A DNA stretch of 64,000 nt from Lojkania enalia (GCA_010094045.1 ML986610.1:1-64000); one strand, 5' to 3'; shown: positions 47,640 through 59,343, numbered from the stretch's first letter. Program-made: numbers and translations. The notes: generated by a model from the sequence alone, not told the origin.

Positions 47640-48687
47640 TCACAGCCTTTCCACCAAACTCTCGCTCTCATTTCTTCTCCTCCGATCCCGTTTCCCCCCC
47701 GCTAGAGATTCCCAGAACTTCGGAGGCTCGGTTGCATATATCGTGTTTTCGATCGACCTGGAAAATTTGCCGTGACTAGTCGGAAGAGAAGTGATGAGGT
47801 CGCTCATAAGTTTCCATCTATCGCCCAGTAGTTCACTCGGGAACCGCGCAAGGAGATCGCCTTCGGCGATGCCACCGTTCATTGTTACTGGGCGGTTATA
47901 CCAGTGCGCCGGCTGGTATATGACTTTTTCCTTCCAATCATTTTGCTCGAGAATCATCTGGAGAGTAGATGAGGAGATATCCAAGCCCCAGTCACGGTCA
48001 AGGCCGGCTCCGGGAGCATTCATCGCATCAGAAAGTAGCCCTAAAGAGTCTTGGGAGACGCGGATGAAGAACACAGAGCTGGAGGTTGTAGTTCCATCTG
48101 GTTTTGTGGCGAGGATGGTTACGGGATCTAAGCTCTCGTGTACTGGCGGCAAGAAAGCGTAGAGTGGTATCTGAGGGTTTAGAAGGACAGTTGAGGGGTC
48201 GAAGTACCTGCGGAAGCAACAATGTTAGTCATAAACCCGGCCGGCGGGCGAAGATGGTAGAGCCCGACATTATCCACTCAGCTCTATCTTCCTCCGAGTT
48301 CTGAAGCTCGTTGGTGATAATCTGCTTTAGCCAGGTGTACTTGTTCCGGAAGCCCTTTGATATTGGATGCCTGAGGATGTGCATCTCATAACCATATCGT
48401 TCATTATGCTTAACATGGGATTCGATGGCCTTCTCAAGGATACTGTTGGTTGGACCATAAAGCATGGACGCTTTGGCGATCCGTAGGTTTTCCTGTCGGC
48501 GCGTGGCGCCCAAATCAACTGGCGTAAATAACACCCCTGTGGAGCTTTTAAGTGCTGAGAGCTGGGACGAAAAAAAAGGAACTAGACTGGCATGCTGAAT
48601 GAAAACGAAGAAAAGAAAAAGGACGCCGGTCAGAGTAATCCAGCGCTTGCGCAGCCTATGGTGCTTGAGTATTCGGAAACTCTTCAT
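47640..48687 (-). CDS. GT34 glycosyltransferase (Gma12/Mnn10 type), atypical DxD
   Basis: Two minus-strand exons, 48687-48269 and 48207-47640, give 328 residues. A short cytosolic Lys/Arg-rich N-terminus precedes one signal anchor (about residues 18-34, ITLTGVLFLFFVFIQHA), the type II layout of Golgi glycosyltransferases. The catalytic domain has HILRHPISKGFRNKYTWLKQI and EWIM, then after the splice YFDPSTVLLNPQIPLYAFLPP (residues 141-161) and EGDLLARFPS near the C-terminus. The family transfers galactose or mannose onto N- or O-glycans. The usual metal/nucleotide-sugar motif (FDAD or similar) reads FDPS here, so the second Asp is lost; either the enzyme uses another residue or it is inactive. 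The 61-nt intron has a weak GTCGGG donor but a good CTAAC branch site. The start is the first ATG of the open frame. Confidence 0.85.
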
Positions 48688-50426
48688 AATTCTGCGGCTC
48701 CTCGATTGAGATGGTTGAGACCTGTGTGCAAGCCGCACAGTCTTGTTAGCATCTGAGATTAGCTTTGCTTCACAGAATAGTCATCCAAGACCTATCAGTG
48801 ATCATGAGACCGAGAAATTGTACTCGGTATCGCAGTATGCGAAGGTGAAGGAGAATTGTTGGCGGTTTTGTTGGTGGTTTGAGGTACCTTCCTTGAATTG
48901 GCCTAGCGCAGGCCAAAAAGAGTGAAGTGAGGTCATGCTGGCCGTTTGCACAAATGATGAAGCCGGTTACCCATTCATATACATTTACTACCCATCGGAT
49001 GTGTTGAACTTTCTCGACCAATGGGTCGAAGATTGACTAAGATAGAGCGCCCCGCATCATAGGCTCAAGGGTTGACACCACTGAATTCCAGGATTGGTTC
49101 TAAGGATTACGGCTAGAAATGAGCGAGAGTACAGCAAAATCGAAAGGAGGTCTAGCCGGTGTATAAACCCACGGTTCTAATATTCCAAAGATAATTGTAC
49201 AACAGCTCCACAAATCCTGTTATGGTCGGTAAACCGAGATTGTGCGATGATGCATTGGGCACTCGCTATAACCCAAGTACATAACGCTGCCCCCAAAACT
49301 AACGTACAAAAAAGATGTTGCAAGCACCTTCCGAATGCCTTTTAATGCCTGCATCTAGACCTCGGTCAGTTGTACGTTCCTAGTTTCCCGTCTCACCTGG
49401 TGCCTTCTTCGAACACCGGCAACCTTTCTCTACGTGCAACGTACATGCCACAACTCCACAACACGACATCCATCATCTTCAACGAAACGGGCTCATGTTT
49501 CCTCGGTATTGTCTATTTCCGTCTTCTCAAAGCGCCACGGCTCGGTCTCAAAACACGTATCTCGATCTCCGAAACGCGCCTCGTTGCAAAACACCATGCA
49601 AGAAACGTCATGATAGGCTACAGCGATTCTCTGAGCGTTTGTTTTCCTACCTATCCGAGGCTTATTTGATGTGATGATTTACAATTTTGAAGCAGCAAGG
49701 TATCACGGAAACATTGTTAACCGGACGTCAGCCAGTGAAGAAGGTACAAATGTGGGCGGGTCCCACGCAACACTCTTTCGCTCTGCACTTTCCTATATAG
49801 CACGTCGTTTCCAGAGCCGTGAGTATACAATTGCGCTACGTAGGTCTAAGTTTCTGGTTACTTACTTTTCTTTTTGTTTCTAATCTTTTCTTTTCATATT
49901 CGTCAGTCTGTTCCGGAACGTCATGTGAGGTAGTGGTCGAGTACGACAATGGTCAAGGAAGAGACGAGAAATTAATTAACTAGATGTATCTAACACCGTA
50001 ATGCTCACGGCCATCAACATATAGATGGATAACGCAAGGTAAGTCCCATCCCTTCCCCGCTGTTAGCGCATCATCCGTGTCATTAGACCACATCTCACAA
50101 TGCAGTACAGGTACCCCTCCCCCAAGCACAAATCGGTCACAGCCGAACACGAGCAAATAGGCTAACAAGCATTGCATAAAAATTATTCCATTTTATTTAA
50201 AGCACCTGAAGCAGGCATAAAAGACATTTCCTTTATCAGTTACCATTCAAGCAAAAATCTCCGAACCAGTCAGGAGCTGGCATAAACCGACCCGCCTAAA
50301 AAGACCCCGACGCCGTGAAGGCATGACATAACTTTGCGAGGAAATCTAACGCCTTTGAGGGTATACTACCTATCATCCTCCATTTTTTCCGAACCGGCTA
50401 GAGCTACTCCGGCTGCAGGGAGATGT
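48688..50426. other. Intergenic: GT34 promoter, no supported gene
   Basis: 1.7 kb upstream of the GT34 gene and downstream of the Asn/Phe-rich gene (both minus). A 65-codon minus-strand frame at 50177-49980 has a hydrophobic N-terminus and four cysteines but no known family. The 99-codon plus frame at 49370-49669 looks random. Nothing else supported. Confidence 0.4.
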
Positions 50427-51431
50427 CTAGTGCTTCTCGACCACAGTGGCGTTCTTCTGCTGCTCGGCTTCAAGTGCCTCGAGCTGTGCCTTCTCCTCCT
50501 CGAGGAGCTTCTCCTGCTCGGCGTTGTTCTCATTCTGGTTGTCGACGTTGTTCAAGTCCTCAAGCTCGGCTTGCCAAGCAGGGGCAACCGTGGCAGCAGG
50601 ATCAGCAACGATCTCGGACCAGGTTGGCTCCTGGCCGAAGAGCTGGAAGTCCTGGGTAGCAGTAGGCACAGCCGGGAAGCCGCTAACGGCACCGACGCCG
50701 GGGACGAAGCCGTTGAAGCCGTTGAAGTCGTTGAAGTTGCCGAATTGGTTGAAAACGTCCTGGGCGATAATGGTCTGCTGTTCCTTGACTAGTTGACTTT
50801 AGTATTTGTCTGCGGAAGAATAGTGAATCACTTACTCATGACGACCTTGGTAGCACCGAAGCCACGGTTGGCGATCTGGACATTCTGAGCAAAGATATCC
50901 TTCTCGATATTGACTCCGAAGTCGTCAATGATTGCAACCTTGATGGTCTTGACAGTGATGAAGATAGTGGTTTGCCCAGGGAAGTTGTTCCTGAAGAATG
51001 ACTTCCGGGCCAAGTTGTTGAACTTGTTGTTGAAGCCATTGTTTTGCTGGTCGATGATCAAGACCTCCTTGGCCTTTTGGATGAAGATCTCATCGCCGAA
51101 GCCGTTGTTGACGAAGGTCTGGTCCACCTGCTTGAAGTTCAGGAAGAGATTCTGGTCGTTGAAGTCATTGAACTTGTTGAAAATGTCGAATTTATCGCCA
51201 CCGAATCCGTTCCCGAACACGCTAATATCTCCGCGCTTGGCTGGGTTGGGAGAGAAACCAGGTGACCTTCGGTACTCAGGGAGGCTCTCAGGAGAGCGGA
51301 CGGGAGTAGCAGCTGACGAACCAATCAGTCACTAATGACTCCAAGCTACAATTTTGCTCAGGGTAGGTTGTCAACTTACCAGCGAATCCAGTCGCAAGGG
51401 CCAGGATGGCACAGCTCTTAGTGAAATGCAT
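50427..51431 (-). CDS. Asn/Phe/Gly-rich secreted protein, unknown function
   Basis: Three minus-strand exons, 51431-51380, 51312-50836 and 50788-50427, give 296 residues. A short signal peptide (MHFTKSCAILALATGFAA) spans intron 1. A Lys-Arg pair near residue 45 (NPAKR-GD) looks like a Kex2 processing site. The mature chain opens with an Asn/Phe/Gly/Asp-rich stretch of imperfect NxF and FNDFN-type units, then a more ordered block of hydrophobic/charged alternation (TIFITVKTIKVAIIDDFGVN), a second FNDFNGFNGF stretch, and a Glu/Gln/Asn-rich C-terminus likely to form a coiled coil ending VVEKH. I recognise no family. Such composition suggests an extracellular or wall-associated protein able to self-associate; that is inference. 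Two palindromic sequences lie upstream. Confidence 0.8.
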
Positions 51432-51786
51432 CTTTATGTGTTTTTGAGGCGGGAGCCCAGTTAATACAAAGGAAGGATTAGAAAGGTAAAAAAAGGTATT
51501 AAGCTAAACGTCACAGACGTGTTAAAGATCGTTTATGAGTCGTTAAAGATAGGCTATCAAAGCAAAAGGCAAAAATGAGCAGACTATCAAAGTCGCGGAG
51601 AAATGCAAAGTATTAACTGGGCTAAAGAGAAGGAGAGTGGTGGATCGGGCCCCAAAGAGACTGTAGTGAGTGATGGGATGAAAGAGAAGGCTCAACCGAA
51701 GCGAGTACACCCTCCCTTATATTCTGTATGCAATGCGCTCTGCCGGCGGCATTCTTTCGGCACTGTACCTTGTTCCTCTACACCAG

Positions 51787-51802
51787 GCTGCAGCGCTGCA
51801 GC
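51787..51802. repeat. 16-bp perfect palindrome
   Basis: GCTGCAGCGCTGCAGC equals its own reverse complement. It lies about 355 bp upstream of the Asn/Phe-rich gene's start. The symmetry would suit a dimeric DNA-binding protein; no specific factor is implied. Confidence 0.6.
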
Positions 51803-51899
51803 TGTCATGCCATCCGGCCAGTCGCATACCCGCACTGCCAAGTACTTTTGATGGTCAGCTAAAACTACGCCAAGAAGGCTTCTTGTTCCTCTGCTCCGT

Positions 51900-51925
51900 C
51901 CTCAGGCCTGTAGATTGGCCTGAGG
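51900..51925. repeat. Inverted repeat, 9-bp arms
   Basis: CCTCAGGCC at 51900-51908 and GGCCTGAGG at 51917-51925 are perfect reverse complements around an 8-bp spacer. Together with the palindrome about 100 bp away it is the most conspicuous symmetric DNA I noticed in the window; it may be a regulatory site or a hairpin. Confidence 0.65.
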
Positions 51926-52667
51926 GATGATACTATGTGCGGGTCGCTGCCCTCCCGTTCGCAGCCAAGACAAGCCCGTGTGCAGCGGCCCTTGGGTAGG
52001 GAGCCGATCTCCGCAGCAGGGCTCCCACGAGTCACGATATTTGTCAAATCCGGGCTAGCCGGGGCAGTTGAGACGTGCGTAACCGGAAAATTCACAGCCT
52101 GGGGTGCGTGATGGGGGATCGCGTCGTAGTGTTGAAGTGTAAGCGAGACAGCGATGAAACCCTGTCCGTCTGGCAGTCGGTGTTCTGCGACCCACGGCCC
52201 GACCGCTTTACCGCATGCGTGTAAAATATCTATATAACAGCATGCACTAAGTCAATGCGAGCACGTTCGGAAGGAAGCGCTTCCTGAGAAAGAGTACATT
52301 TGTGATACCTCAGGAAATGTGATAGAAAACGAGGGGCGCAACTTGTCGTGTCTGGCGAAGCCCTCGAGTGGCTTGCTGTTCTAGCTTCAGAGAGGTTTTG
52401 GATCGTCACTCGGGGGTTGCGGGTGACTCTCAATATGGCGCGAGTTGATGATACGGCCAAGTAGTTGTGAAGATTGGGATTGACTCATGAACATGTACTC
52501 CTATTTCCCTATCCAGTGATATCACACTCTTTCAACGCCTGAAAATGCCTGTAATTACCAAGTGACACTCATTTACCGTCCACCATTTCAGCTAGCACCC
52601 GTTAGAGAAATATATTTTTGGGTGATGTTGGGGATTTACAAGAAAGGAAAAAAGTAAGCGAGCTTGT

Positions 52668-55013
52668 CTACTCCTCATCCGTATCGGTCTCGGTATCAGT
52701 TTCGCTCTCAGACTCCACGTCTCCCTCTGTGTCACTCCCACTCGATTCGTCGTCCTGGGCAACCCGTTTCCTGGGTTTTGAGGATCTGGAGACGCCGCCT
52801 GATTTCAGCGTTCGCATCTGGCCGGCAATGGTGTCTAAACAGGCTGTCAGTCATGCACTTCCACATCACCATAATTAGGAGCATGATGTGCAAAACTTAC
52901 CCTCATCTGGTTCGCTGATCTCGTCTTCCTCACCCATCTCCACCGCCTTACTAGCCTCCTCGACCTTGAGTGTCACTTCCATCTTGGTATCCATGCCCAC
53001 GTAGCTATCGCAGATCATATGCATGACAAACGTATAACTACCGGCTTGGGGTGGTGCACCAAACTGCATCTTCATTGTTTGTACGTTGAACGTAGGTTTA
53101 CCGGTCTCGTCGATGATTGGCTTGTCAAAAGTCGAGAAGCTGAATGGAGGCACGGCGATCTTGCCTTGCTTGCTATCTGCCAAGAACACGTGCCATCGGG
53201 GAGCGTGGTTACGAGCGAAGTACGGGGCGTGAGCAAGCGGGGGCTGGATGGGCTTCTCGCCAGACTTGTCATCCTTGCGTCCTGTGATTGCTGCCACATC
53301 TCCCTCCTCTGGGTCAATATCTTCTAGGTCAGAAGATTTAACCGCGGGGACATTTGTGGCACCGGGTGGGATGAACCGGCACTTGAGTACGAATTGCACA
53401 AGACTACTTGGGGTAACAAATCTCTCACCCACAACTTTGAAAAAAGCCCTTTCAACATGCAGAACCGGGAGTTGTGATGCAACAGTCATCGCGTCTTCAA
53501 ACTGAGAGGCACTGAGAAAACCCGGTGCTACAACACGTGCCTTCCTCTTCTCAGCGGGGATGCGCATGAACTCTTGGATAGACATGTGCGTTCGAGATTT
53601 TTCTGCCTCAGCAGCGGCGGCGACTGTAGGAGTGAAATGGGGCAATTGCTCCAATGGGGATGCGCCAGGCCTCATGGCTTGAATAAGATTCTGGGAGGTG
53701 TGATAGGCAGAAAGAACAGCCTTGGTGTTGCTATAAGCCAGAGCGATTGCGGTATACGCTTCGTTAAGCCGAAGGGCAACAGGGGCGACCTCATACTTTT
53801 CTACTCATTGTTAGTTGAATGTCATTGTAAGAGTAGGGCCCACTGACCATCATTGAGGTTTTCATCATCCAGCTCAATTCGACCCAGGTATGCCCATAAT
53901 AGCGTTAAGACCTTCCTTCGGCGACTTTCATCCAAATCATCAAGCTTTTGACGCTCTTTCTTTGCCAATACCCCAGAGAGTGATGTTCCGTCTGCGAGTA
54001 CTTTTTGTTCGAGCTTCGAGAGACCGTTATCCGCTTTGTGTCCATTGAGGACCTCGTTGAATTCCTCTCCACTGCTCAGCACACCCACGACCGCACCATC
54101 GGTGTGGTCATTGTCGTACTCTCGAAACAACTTCCCAGCACTAGCAACCAAGATTTTCTCCCTCGTTATCCGCTGAATTCCATACCACCATCGGCCAACA
54201 GTGTAAGGCAAGAGGACTCCGAGGGCGAGCGCATACATGAGTAAGACGTATTTGCCATGGCCCTCGGTAACGATCCACTTGGGCAATGCTATGCCAATAC
54301 TAAAGCTCTGTTTTCCATCTGGGTGGCCGTATTGGAGATAGTTGTTTCGAATCTCTTCGTCCGTAAGCGCCTTGAACGCCTTGGTAACTTCCACCCAGTG
54401 GTCGTTGATGGTTTCTTTCGTTATGTTCTTCGCTGGATCCTCACGGGCCTTGTCCGGATGTAGCATGACGGACAATTTACGGTAGTGCGACTTAATTTGC
54501 TTTTCGGTAGCAGACTATGTAACTGTTAGAGATTGTTTCAAATGCCAAGGCTGATATGAGCCACATACTCTGGATACACCCAGAACATCATATGGATCCC
54601 ATATCTTAGGAATCGTGCGCGCCGTGACGGCCATTAGGTATGCCATCCAACAAATGACCAGCCAGCCGCCCACACTGACAAGGGCGCGCTTCAACCGCCG
54701 TTCTCGCCGCTTCTGCTTCTTGCGCTGGCCCTCGATAAGATCGGCATGTTCCGGCTTGAAATTTGATTCTATCCGTGATGCTGTGCTCTCGAGTTCTAAA
54801 GCGAAGTTAGAATACGTTCCGCGAGGTATAGAGGGGCGGGCGCACCTTTGCTTGGTCTGAGCCACGAAATGGTGACGGGAACGGTAACAAGAGCTGTGAC
54901 GGTAATTACAAAGTAGGGAAAAAATTGACCCTAGAGAGCGTCAGCCCCAAGTGCTTGCAATATGAAGCAGAAAAGCGTACCTGCTCATCGTAATTGTAGT
55001 CTGTGCTGGACAT
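52668..55013 (-). CDS. SEC63: ER translocation component Sec63 (J-domain)
   Basis: Six minus-strand exons, 55013-54981, 54930-54846, 54795-54569, 54514-53848, 53800-52901 and 52834-52668, give 692 residues. The topology is that of Sec63: two N-terminal membrane helices (FFPYFVITVTALVTVPVTI and VGGWLVICWMAYLMAV), a lumenal J domain with WDPYDVLGVSR and the HPD triad at residues 134-136, a third helix (YVLLMYALALGVLLPYTVG), and a large cytosolic Brl domain with two beta-type segments ending in an acidic tail. Residues 640 onward are Ser/Asp/Glu-rich (DTETDTDEE end), a likely casein-kinase target. Sec63 recruits the lumenal Hsp70 Kar2/BiP to the Sec61 channel for post-translational import. Introns are 47-66 nt. 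Confidence 0.95.
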
Positions 55014-55922
55014 TGTGAATATGTGGCCCTAAGGAAATGACAGGAAAGTGAAAAAGAATTAGAGGGCAAGATAAAGAAAGAGAAGAGCTTAATCCAGAGC
55101 ACAGCGCATGGACTAAGTTGGGTGTTATAGTCTCAGACGCTGAGCATGGTAAAGTGGAGGAGGATTCAAGATCGAAGATCATAAATGTTCCCTTGGAGGA
55201 CACAGTTTCGGTAGCTAAGCGTAAGTCTTGGCACACTCACGTGATTCCGCGCCACAATCCCAATCGCTGTATTACATCAGAAGTCTGATTAGCGCGGTAG
55301 CACGGCAAGTAAAGAAACATAGGATTTAGTATCGTGGGCACTGGTTTCCTAAATAACATGAACCATTCCTTGTTTACCAACACCACTATGCTCATAGGAC
55401 TTGAATGGTTTCAAAACAGGGAAGTATGTATGTAGCGCTGTATTTACAGAGGGGTGGGCAATACCACGGCCGCAACTGTCTCACAAGATGCGAAAACGCT
55501 CAAGTACACCGCAGATTGTACCAAATCGTTGATGGTGGACCGTGCCAACTTATTCCTGACATTGATCCTCATGACGGCATTTCCAATCCAAGTCTTCCTC
55601 CTCTCCTTGCCTCGTAGTTCTGTGCTCTTCGTCGTGCGTAGCTCATGGGAGCAACGAGCGACACAGCTTTAGCTCCAGATAAACAGCTATAGAGAAGCAG
55701 AGTGGCTTGCAACCATATACATTGGCTACTTGGGGCCAGCTGTTGCTGTATGAGAAAGGTACCGCCTGTTGGCACCGCTATGAAAGGGATAAAGGTAACA
55801 GCTGCCGCCTTCACCAGCTGATGTCTGCGCTAACATGCTTAGGTCTCTGAGAAGGTAAACCTGAATCGGAACAGACGAGGTAAGATTATAGATTTCAAAT
55901 TCAAACCACTCATGGTAATTCT
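55014..55922. other. Intergenic: SEC63 promoter and PBS2 3' flank
   Basis: 0.9 kb between two minus-strand genes. Small frames at 55405-55672 (+) and 55569-55814 (-) overlap each other and have no recognisable content. No RNA gene or repeat seen. Confidence 0.45.
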
Positions 55923-57997
55923 TTAGGCGTTCAGCCCATTCACGCCGTTGTGTGAAGGGCTTGCCATGGCGTCTAATGGGGCTGCGTGTAAAGCAGGCTT
56001 CTGCGCATCTTTTAGTTTCCCCTGTTTCCGCCTTTCAATGGCGTCCTTCACCCAGTTTGCTACTTCCTCATCAAATACAGTATCACCGGGCTTTCCCTGA
56101 CTGATAGGACTAGCAGAAGTAGGCTCCATAGGCTCGCTTGAAGCTCCCACTGCCTCTACCGCCTCTTCATCTTCCTCGGCAATGGTCTCGGGTTTGACAA
56201 GAGGTGCAAGCCATGCGTGTTGAAGAAGCATAGCGTAGGTCGGGCGAAGGTTGGGAATTTTATTCAAGCAACCGCGGACAAAGTTCCTAGCAGCTTCCGA
56301 AAAGCCGTCGGCTGGCAGGTCTGGAGGTTCACCATCCACAATGGCCTGTTCGAATTAGTGGTTGCTTCGTGATCGCTTGAAGTTATACTTACACTAAGTT
56401 GGCTAAAAATATTGTTGTATGTTTCAGGAGGGTAGGGATATTGACCCATTGCACACTCGATGATTGTAAGACCCAAGCTCCATATATCGCTCTGCACGCT
56501 GTATGTGCCTCCGCCAGGGTTTGCACCGGCCTGCGCGATTCCACCTGATGAAATACGTTCCGGAGCCATATAACTTTGGCAGCCAATATTCGTTTTCGCA
56601 ATGCTTGCAACGAGATTCCCGCTGACTCCAAAATCGCAGATCTTGATCTGTCCCTTGGTGTTTATGAGAATATTGGTAGGCTTGACGTCCCGATGGATGA
56701 TGTTGTGTTCGTCCTTAAGTGACTTCAACGCCATGACCGTAGCGTACGTGATCTTGCGTAGTACGTTTTCCGGAATACCACCACCATACAACTTGTCTAT
56801 CGAACCTCCGTCCATGAACTCCATGCATATATATACAGCTCCTTCCTGGAAGAAGGCGCCATAAAAATCTATAACATATGGGGACTGGCACTTGTGAAGG
56901 ACATCCAGCTCCATAGAGATGGTGGCGAACTTGGCATCATCTAGCTCGAGCCTCATCTCTTTCATAGCCATGACAATTCCAGATCCCGCCGCAGGCTTGA
57001 CGGCCATGAGACTTGACTCGTCTCCTTCGGCGGTTTTCCGTGTAGGCGAGCTAGGAGCCGCTTTATTTCCTGCTAGCCCCTGGCCAGGTCTTCTCATACG
57101 AGGTCTACTATGCCTAACTTTGTACACAGTGCCATAGTTGCCCTTGCCGAGTTCGTCAAGAGTATCAACCTCATCTAGCGATATGCTGAAAGTCGATCCA
57201 CTGGCAAACTTAACGCCTTCGGAATCTAGAACGGCTTTGCCTGCGAAACGCAAGCTTCCAGTCTTGGAGTCGAGATACTCGGAATACTTGTCAATCATGG
57301 TCTCCTGCTTAGGAGCATTCTGCGCCCCATTTTGGTCGCCATTCAGCTGAGAGAGCGTCAAGCCGGGCTTCTTCCTGGCAGGAGGAGGTACAGGGCCATT
57401 TCCGGGTGGATTTGCGCCAGGTAGCCCACTGGGCAGCTTGAAGCCACGTTTTTCAGCGAGTGAGAGCTTTCCTGCTCCAGAACGAGCGCCGGGTACAGCA
57501 GGGGCAGACTGGAAGTTCGTCATGCTCGGCTTAGCGCCAGGAGGGAGGCGGAAATTTGCAGGTACACCACCTGCACCCATGAGTGGTCCCCCAGTAGACA
57601 TTGGGACTGGTCTACCTGGTGCTGGCCCACTTGCGTTCGGGGACATCATTGGGGACTGCCCTGAACCTCCAGCGGCGGGAGGCGCTCCCTGGCGCCCAAG
57701 GTGGACTGCTTGTATCCTTGCTAGTATATCCTGTGATACGTTGAGGCCACTGCCCCGACTCGAGATTGTTGCGGGTTGTCCCCGCGGATTGCGTGCGGCA
57801 TTGATATTCCCTAAGGGTGTAGAGGACGTAGTCATGCCTGAAGTTGCGCTAGAGGTTGATATGGAACGTGTAGGAGGGCGGGAGGGTTCGAGGGAAGATG
57901 CGGGGCCGAGATCGTGGGCAAGGTCTGGCGTGAGGGGAGAGGAAGGCGAATCGAGAGGGATACTAGTATCAAAATTGTCGTCTGGGGAGGACGCCAT
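55923..57997 (-). CDS. PBS2: MAP kinase kinase Pbs2 of the HOG pathway
   Basis: Two minus-strand exons, 57997-56393 and 56345-55923, give 675 residues. The N-terminal ~270 residues are Pro/Ser/Gly-rich, as in fungal Pbs2. The kinase domain carries GKGNYGTV (284-291), the ATP-binding Lys346 in VMAMKEM, HRDVKPTN (Asp437), DFG (455-457) and the dual phosphorylation site S465-IAK-T469 in the NLVASIAKTNIGCQSYM segment diagnostic of Pbs2 over Mkk or Ste7. An insert of about 40 residues lies between the glycine loop and the catalytic Lys, known in filamentous-fungus Pbs2. Pbs2 phosphorylates Hog1/SakA under osmotic and other stress. The C-terminal ~60 residues are Glu/Ala-rich and low complexity. 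The only intron is 47 nt (GTAAGT). Confidence 0.96.
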
Positions 57998-59343
57998 GAT
58001 TGTAGGGGCTGTTGGTGGGAGGGCCGGCCGAGGCTTGCTGCCACTTCGAATGTATGTGCTAGTAGAATGGGATTTGGCGGGGCTTCTACCGGGGCGAGAA
58101 AGTCAAGAGACTGGTTAGCAGAGGCGGAATTAGCATGTATGTACCAGGCGTATTTTTTCCAACTCGGAATGAATTTTCTGGACGCTTCGTGAGGCTTCTT
58201 GGAAGGGCCGGCGGTGAGAGGTAGGTACGAGCACCAATAGTAGGAAGAGGATTGGTGGATGATAACAATAGGGATCGATACCGCGAAGACGACCGTTCGG
58301 CGTAAACGCAACGGCAGAGAGCATCTAATAGTGGCAATAATCTGGAGAAGCGTTCAGGTTGGACGCAGGTCGGTTGTGGCGGTGCGGTGCGGTTTGGTGG
58401 GGAGGAGCAGCACTGTGACGTTGTCGCGCAGGAGTAGGATGAGATCACGATGAGACGGCGGGACGAATGCGGCAGATAGCGACGACCATGGCGGAGCCAA
58501 AGTAGAGTAGAGGAAAAAGAAAAAAAGAGGACGAGTGCGCAGGCCGGAAGAAGAGCCGACCAGGTCGAAGGCGTGCGAATAATCTAGGGGGCGCAGCGGT
58601 TTGCTCGAGCAACCTGCGTACCGTAGACCACGCCGCTGAAAACTTGCTGAGGGGCCAAGCGACAGGCTCGTGCAATCGGCTGCGGTCCGGGCACGGTTGT
58701 TGGTTCCTTTGAGCGAGCAGACAAACCGAGTGACAAGAGGTCCAGGGGCAATGTGAATGTGAATGTGGATAATTGCGAGAACGGGCCTGCGAGTGGATGC
58801 GGGACGGCGGAGCATGCACACGCACGATGCCAGCTTCACAGCATCAGTCACCGTAGTGCGTCGATGACCGATTGGCATCGCGATTCGCGATAACCCAGTA
58901 TCCGTCCAACACCCATGCCTGTGGCTAGCCTGGCCGTCTGCCACCTAACAAAGCCCACGCGGCTCCATCGAGTCCTGCAGCCCTAGTCTAGCGCCGTTGT
59001 CAAAAATCATCTTGATCTCGCCATTATCAACGCTGGCATGGGCGCGCCGCATCTTGCCTTGGCTCCTCTTAGCCTACCTTCACTTTGCTTCTGCGCGCTG
59101 CCCTCCGTCCTGTACCCGTCCAGCACATAACAATGGCCTGGCCGGCCCTCCTCACCGTCGCTCTGGCATAGAATCGCCGTCTCGCCGGCCCCTCCGCTGC
59201 TCTCCGCGCGCTCCGTTGCACCCCAACGAGCGCACCCCGATACGTCACCACTGCCAAATACAGGTACAACGCTCTACGCTTCACACTATCGGTAGCCCTC
59301 ACAACCGCACCGCCATTGCAGTTTGAGCGAGTTCCTACCTACC
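57998..59343. promoter_or_regulatory. Divergent promoter region, PBS2 / ECM3-like
   Basis: 1.35 kb of GC-rich DNA between two divergent genes. Long 5' leaders are likely on both sides. AGGGG/CCCCT pentamers (stress-response-element core) occur at 58004, 58586, 58650 and 59189, about what chance gives in GC-rich DNA. The plus-strand frame 57438-58118 overlaps PBS2 and is a shadow. No gene supported. Confidence 0.4.

Larger units (their letters stand above)
51432..52667. promoter_or_regulatory. Promoter region of the Asn/Phe-rich secreted protein
   Basis: 1.2 kb upstream of the secreted-protein gene and downstream of SEC63 (minus). A coding-strand ATATAAG lies near 51716-51722, about 290 bp upstream of the ATG. 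A 16-bp palindrome is at 51787-51802 and a 9-bp-arm inverted repeat at 51900-51925. The remainder looks ordinary and no gene is supported. Confidence 0.45.

Noticed and set aside
41914..48687. Possible metabolic gene cluster (MFS, permease, glycosyltransferase)
   Set aside because: No backbone synthase, oxidoreductase set or pathway regulator nearby; neighbours are housekeeping genes.
57438..58118. 226-codon plus-strand frame
   Set aside because: Antisense to the Pro/Gly/Ser-rich N-terminus of PBS2; its translation is a composition shadow of GC-rich low-complexity sequence.
57998..59343. Four stress-response-element cores (AGGGG/CCCCT) upstream of PBS2
   Set aside because: The number is near the chance expectation for 1.3 kb of GC-rich DNA read on both strands.
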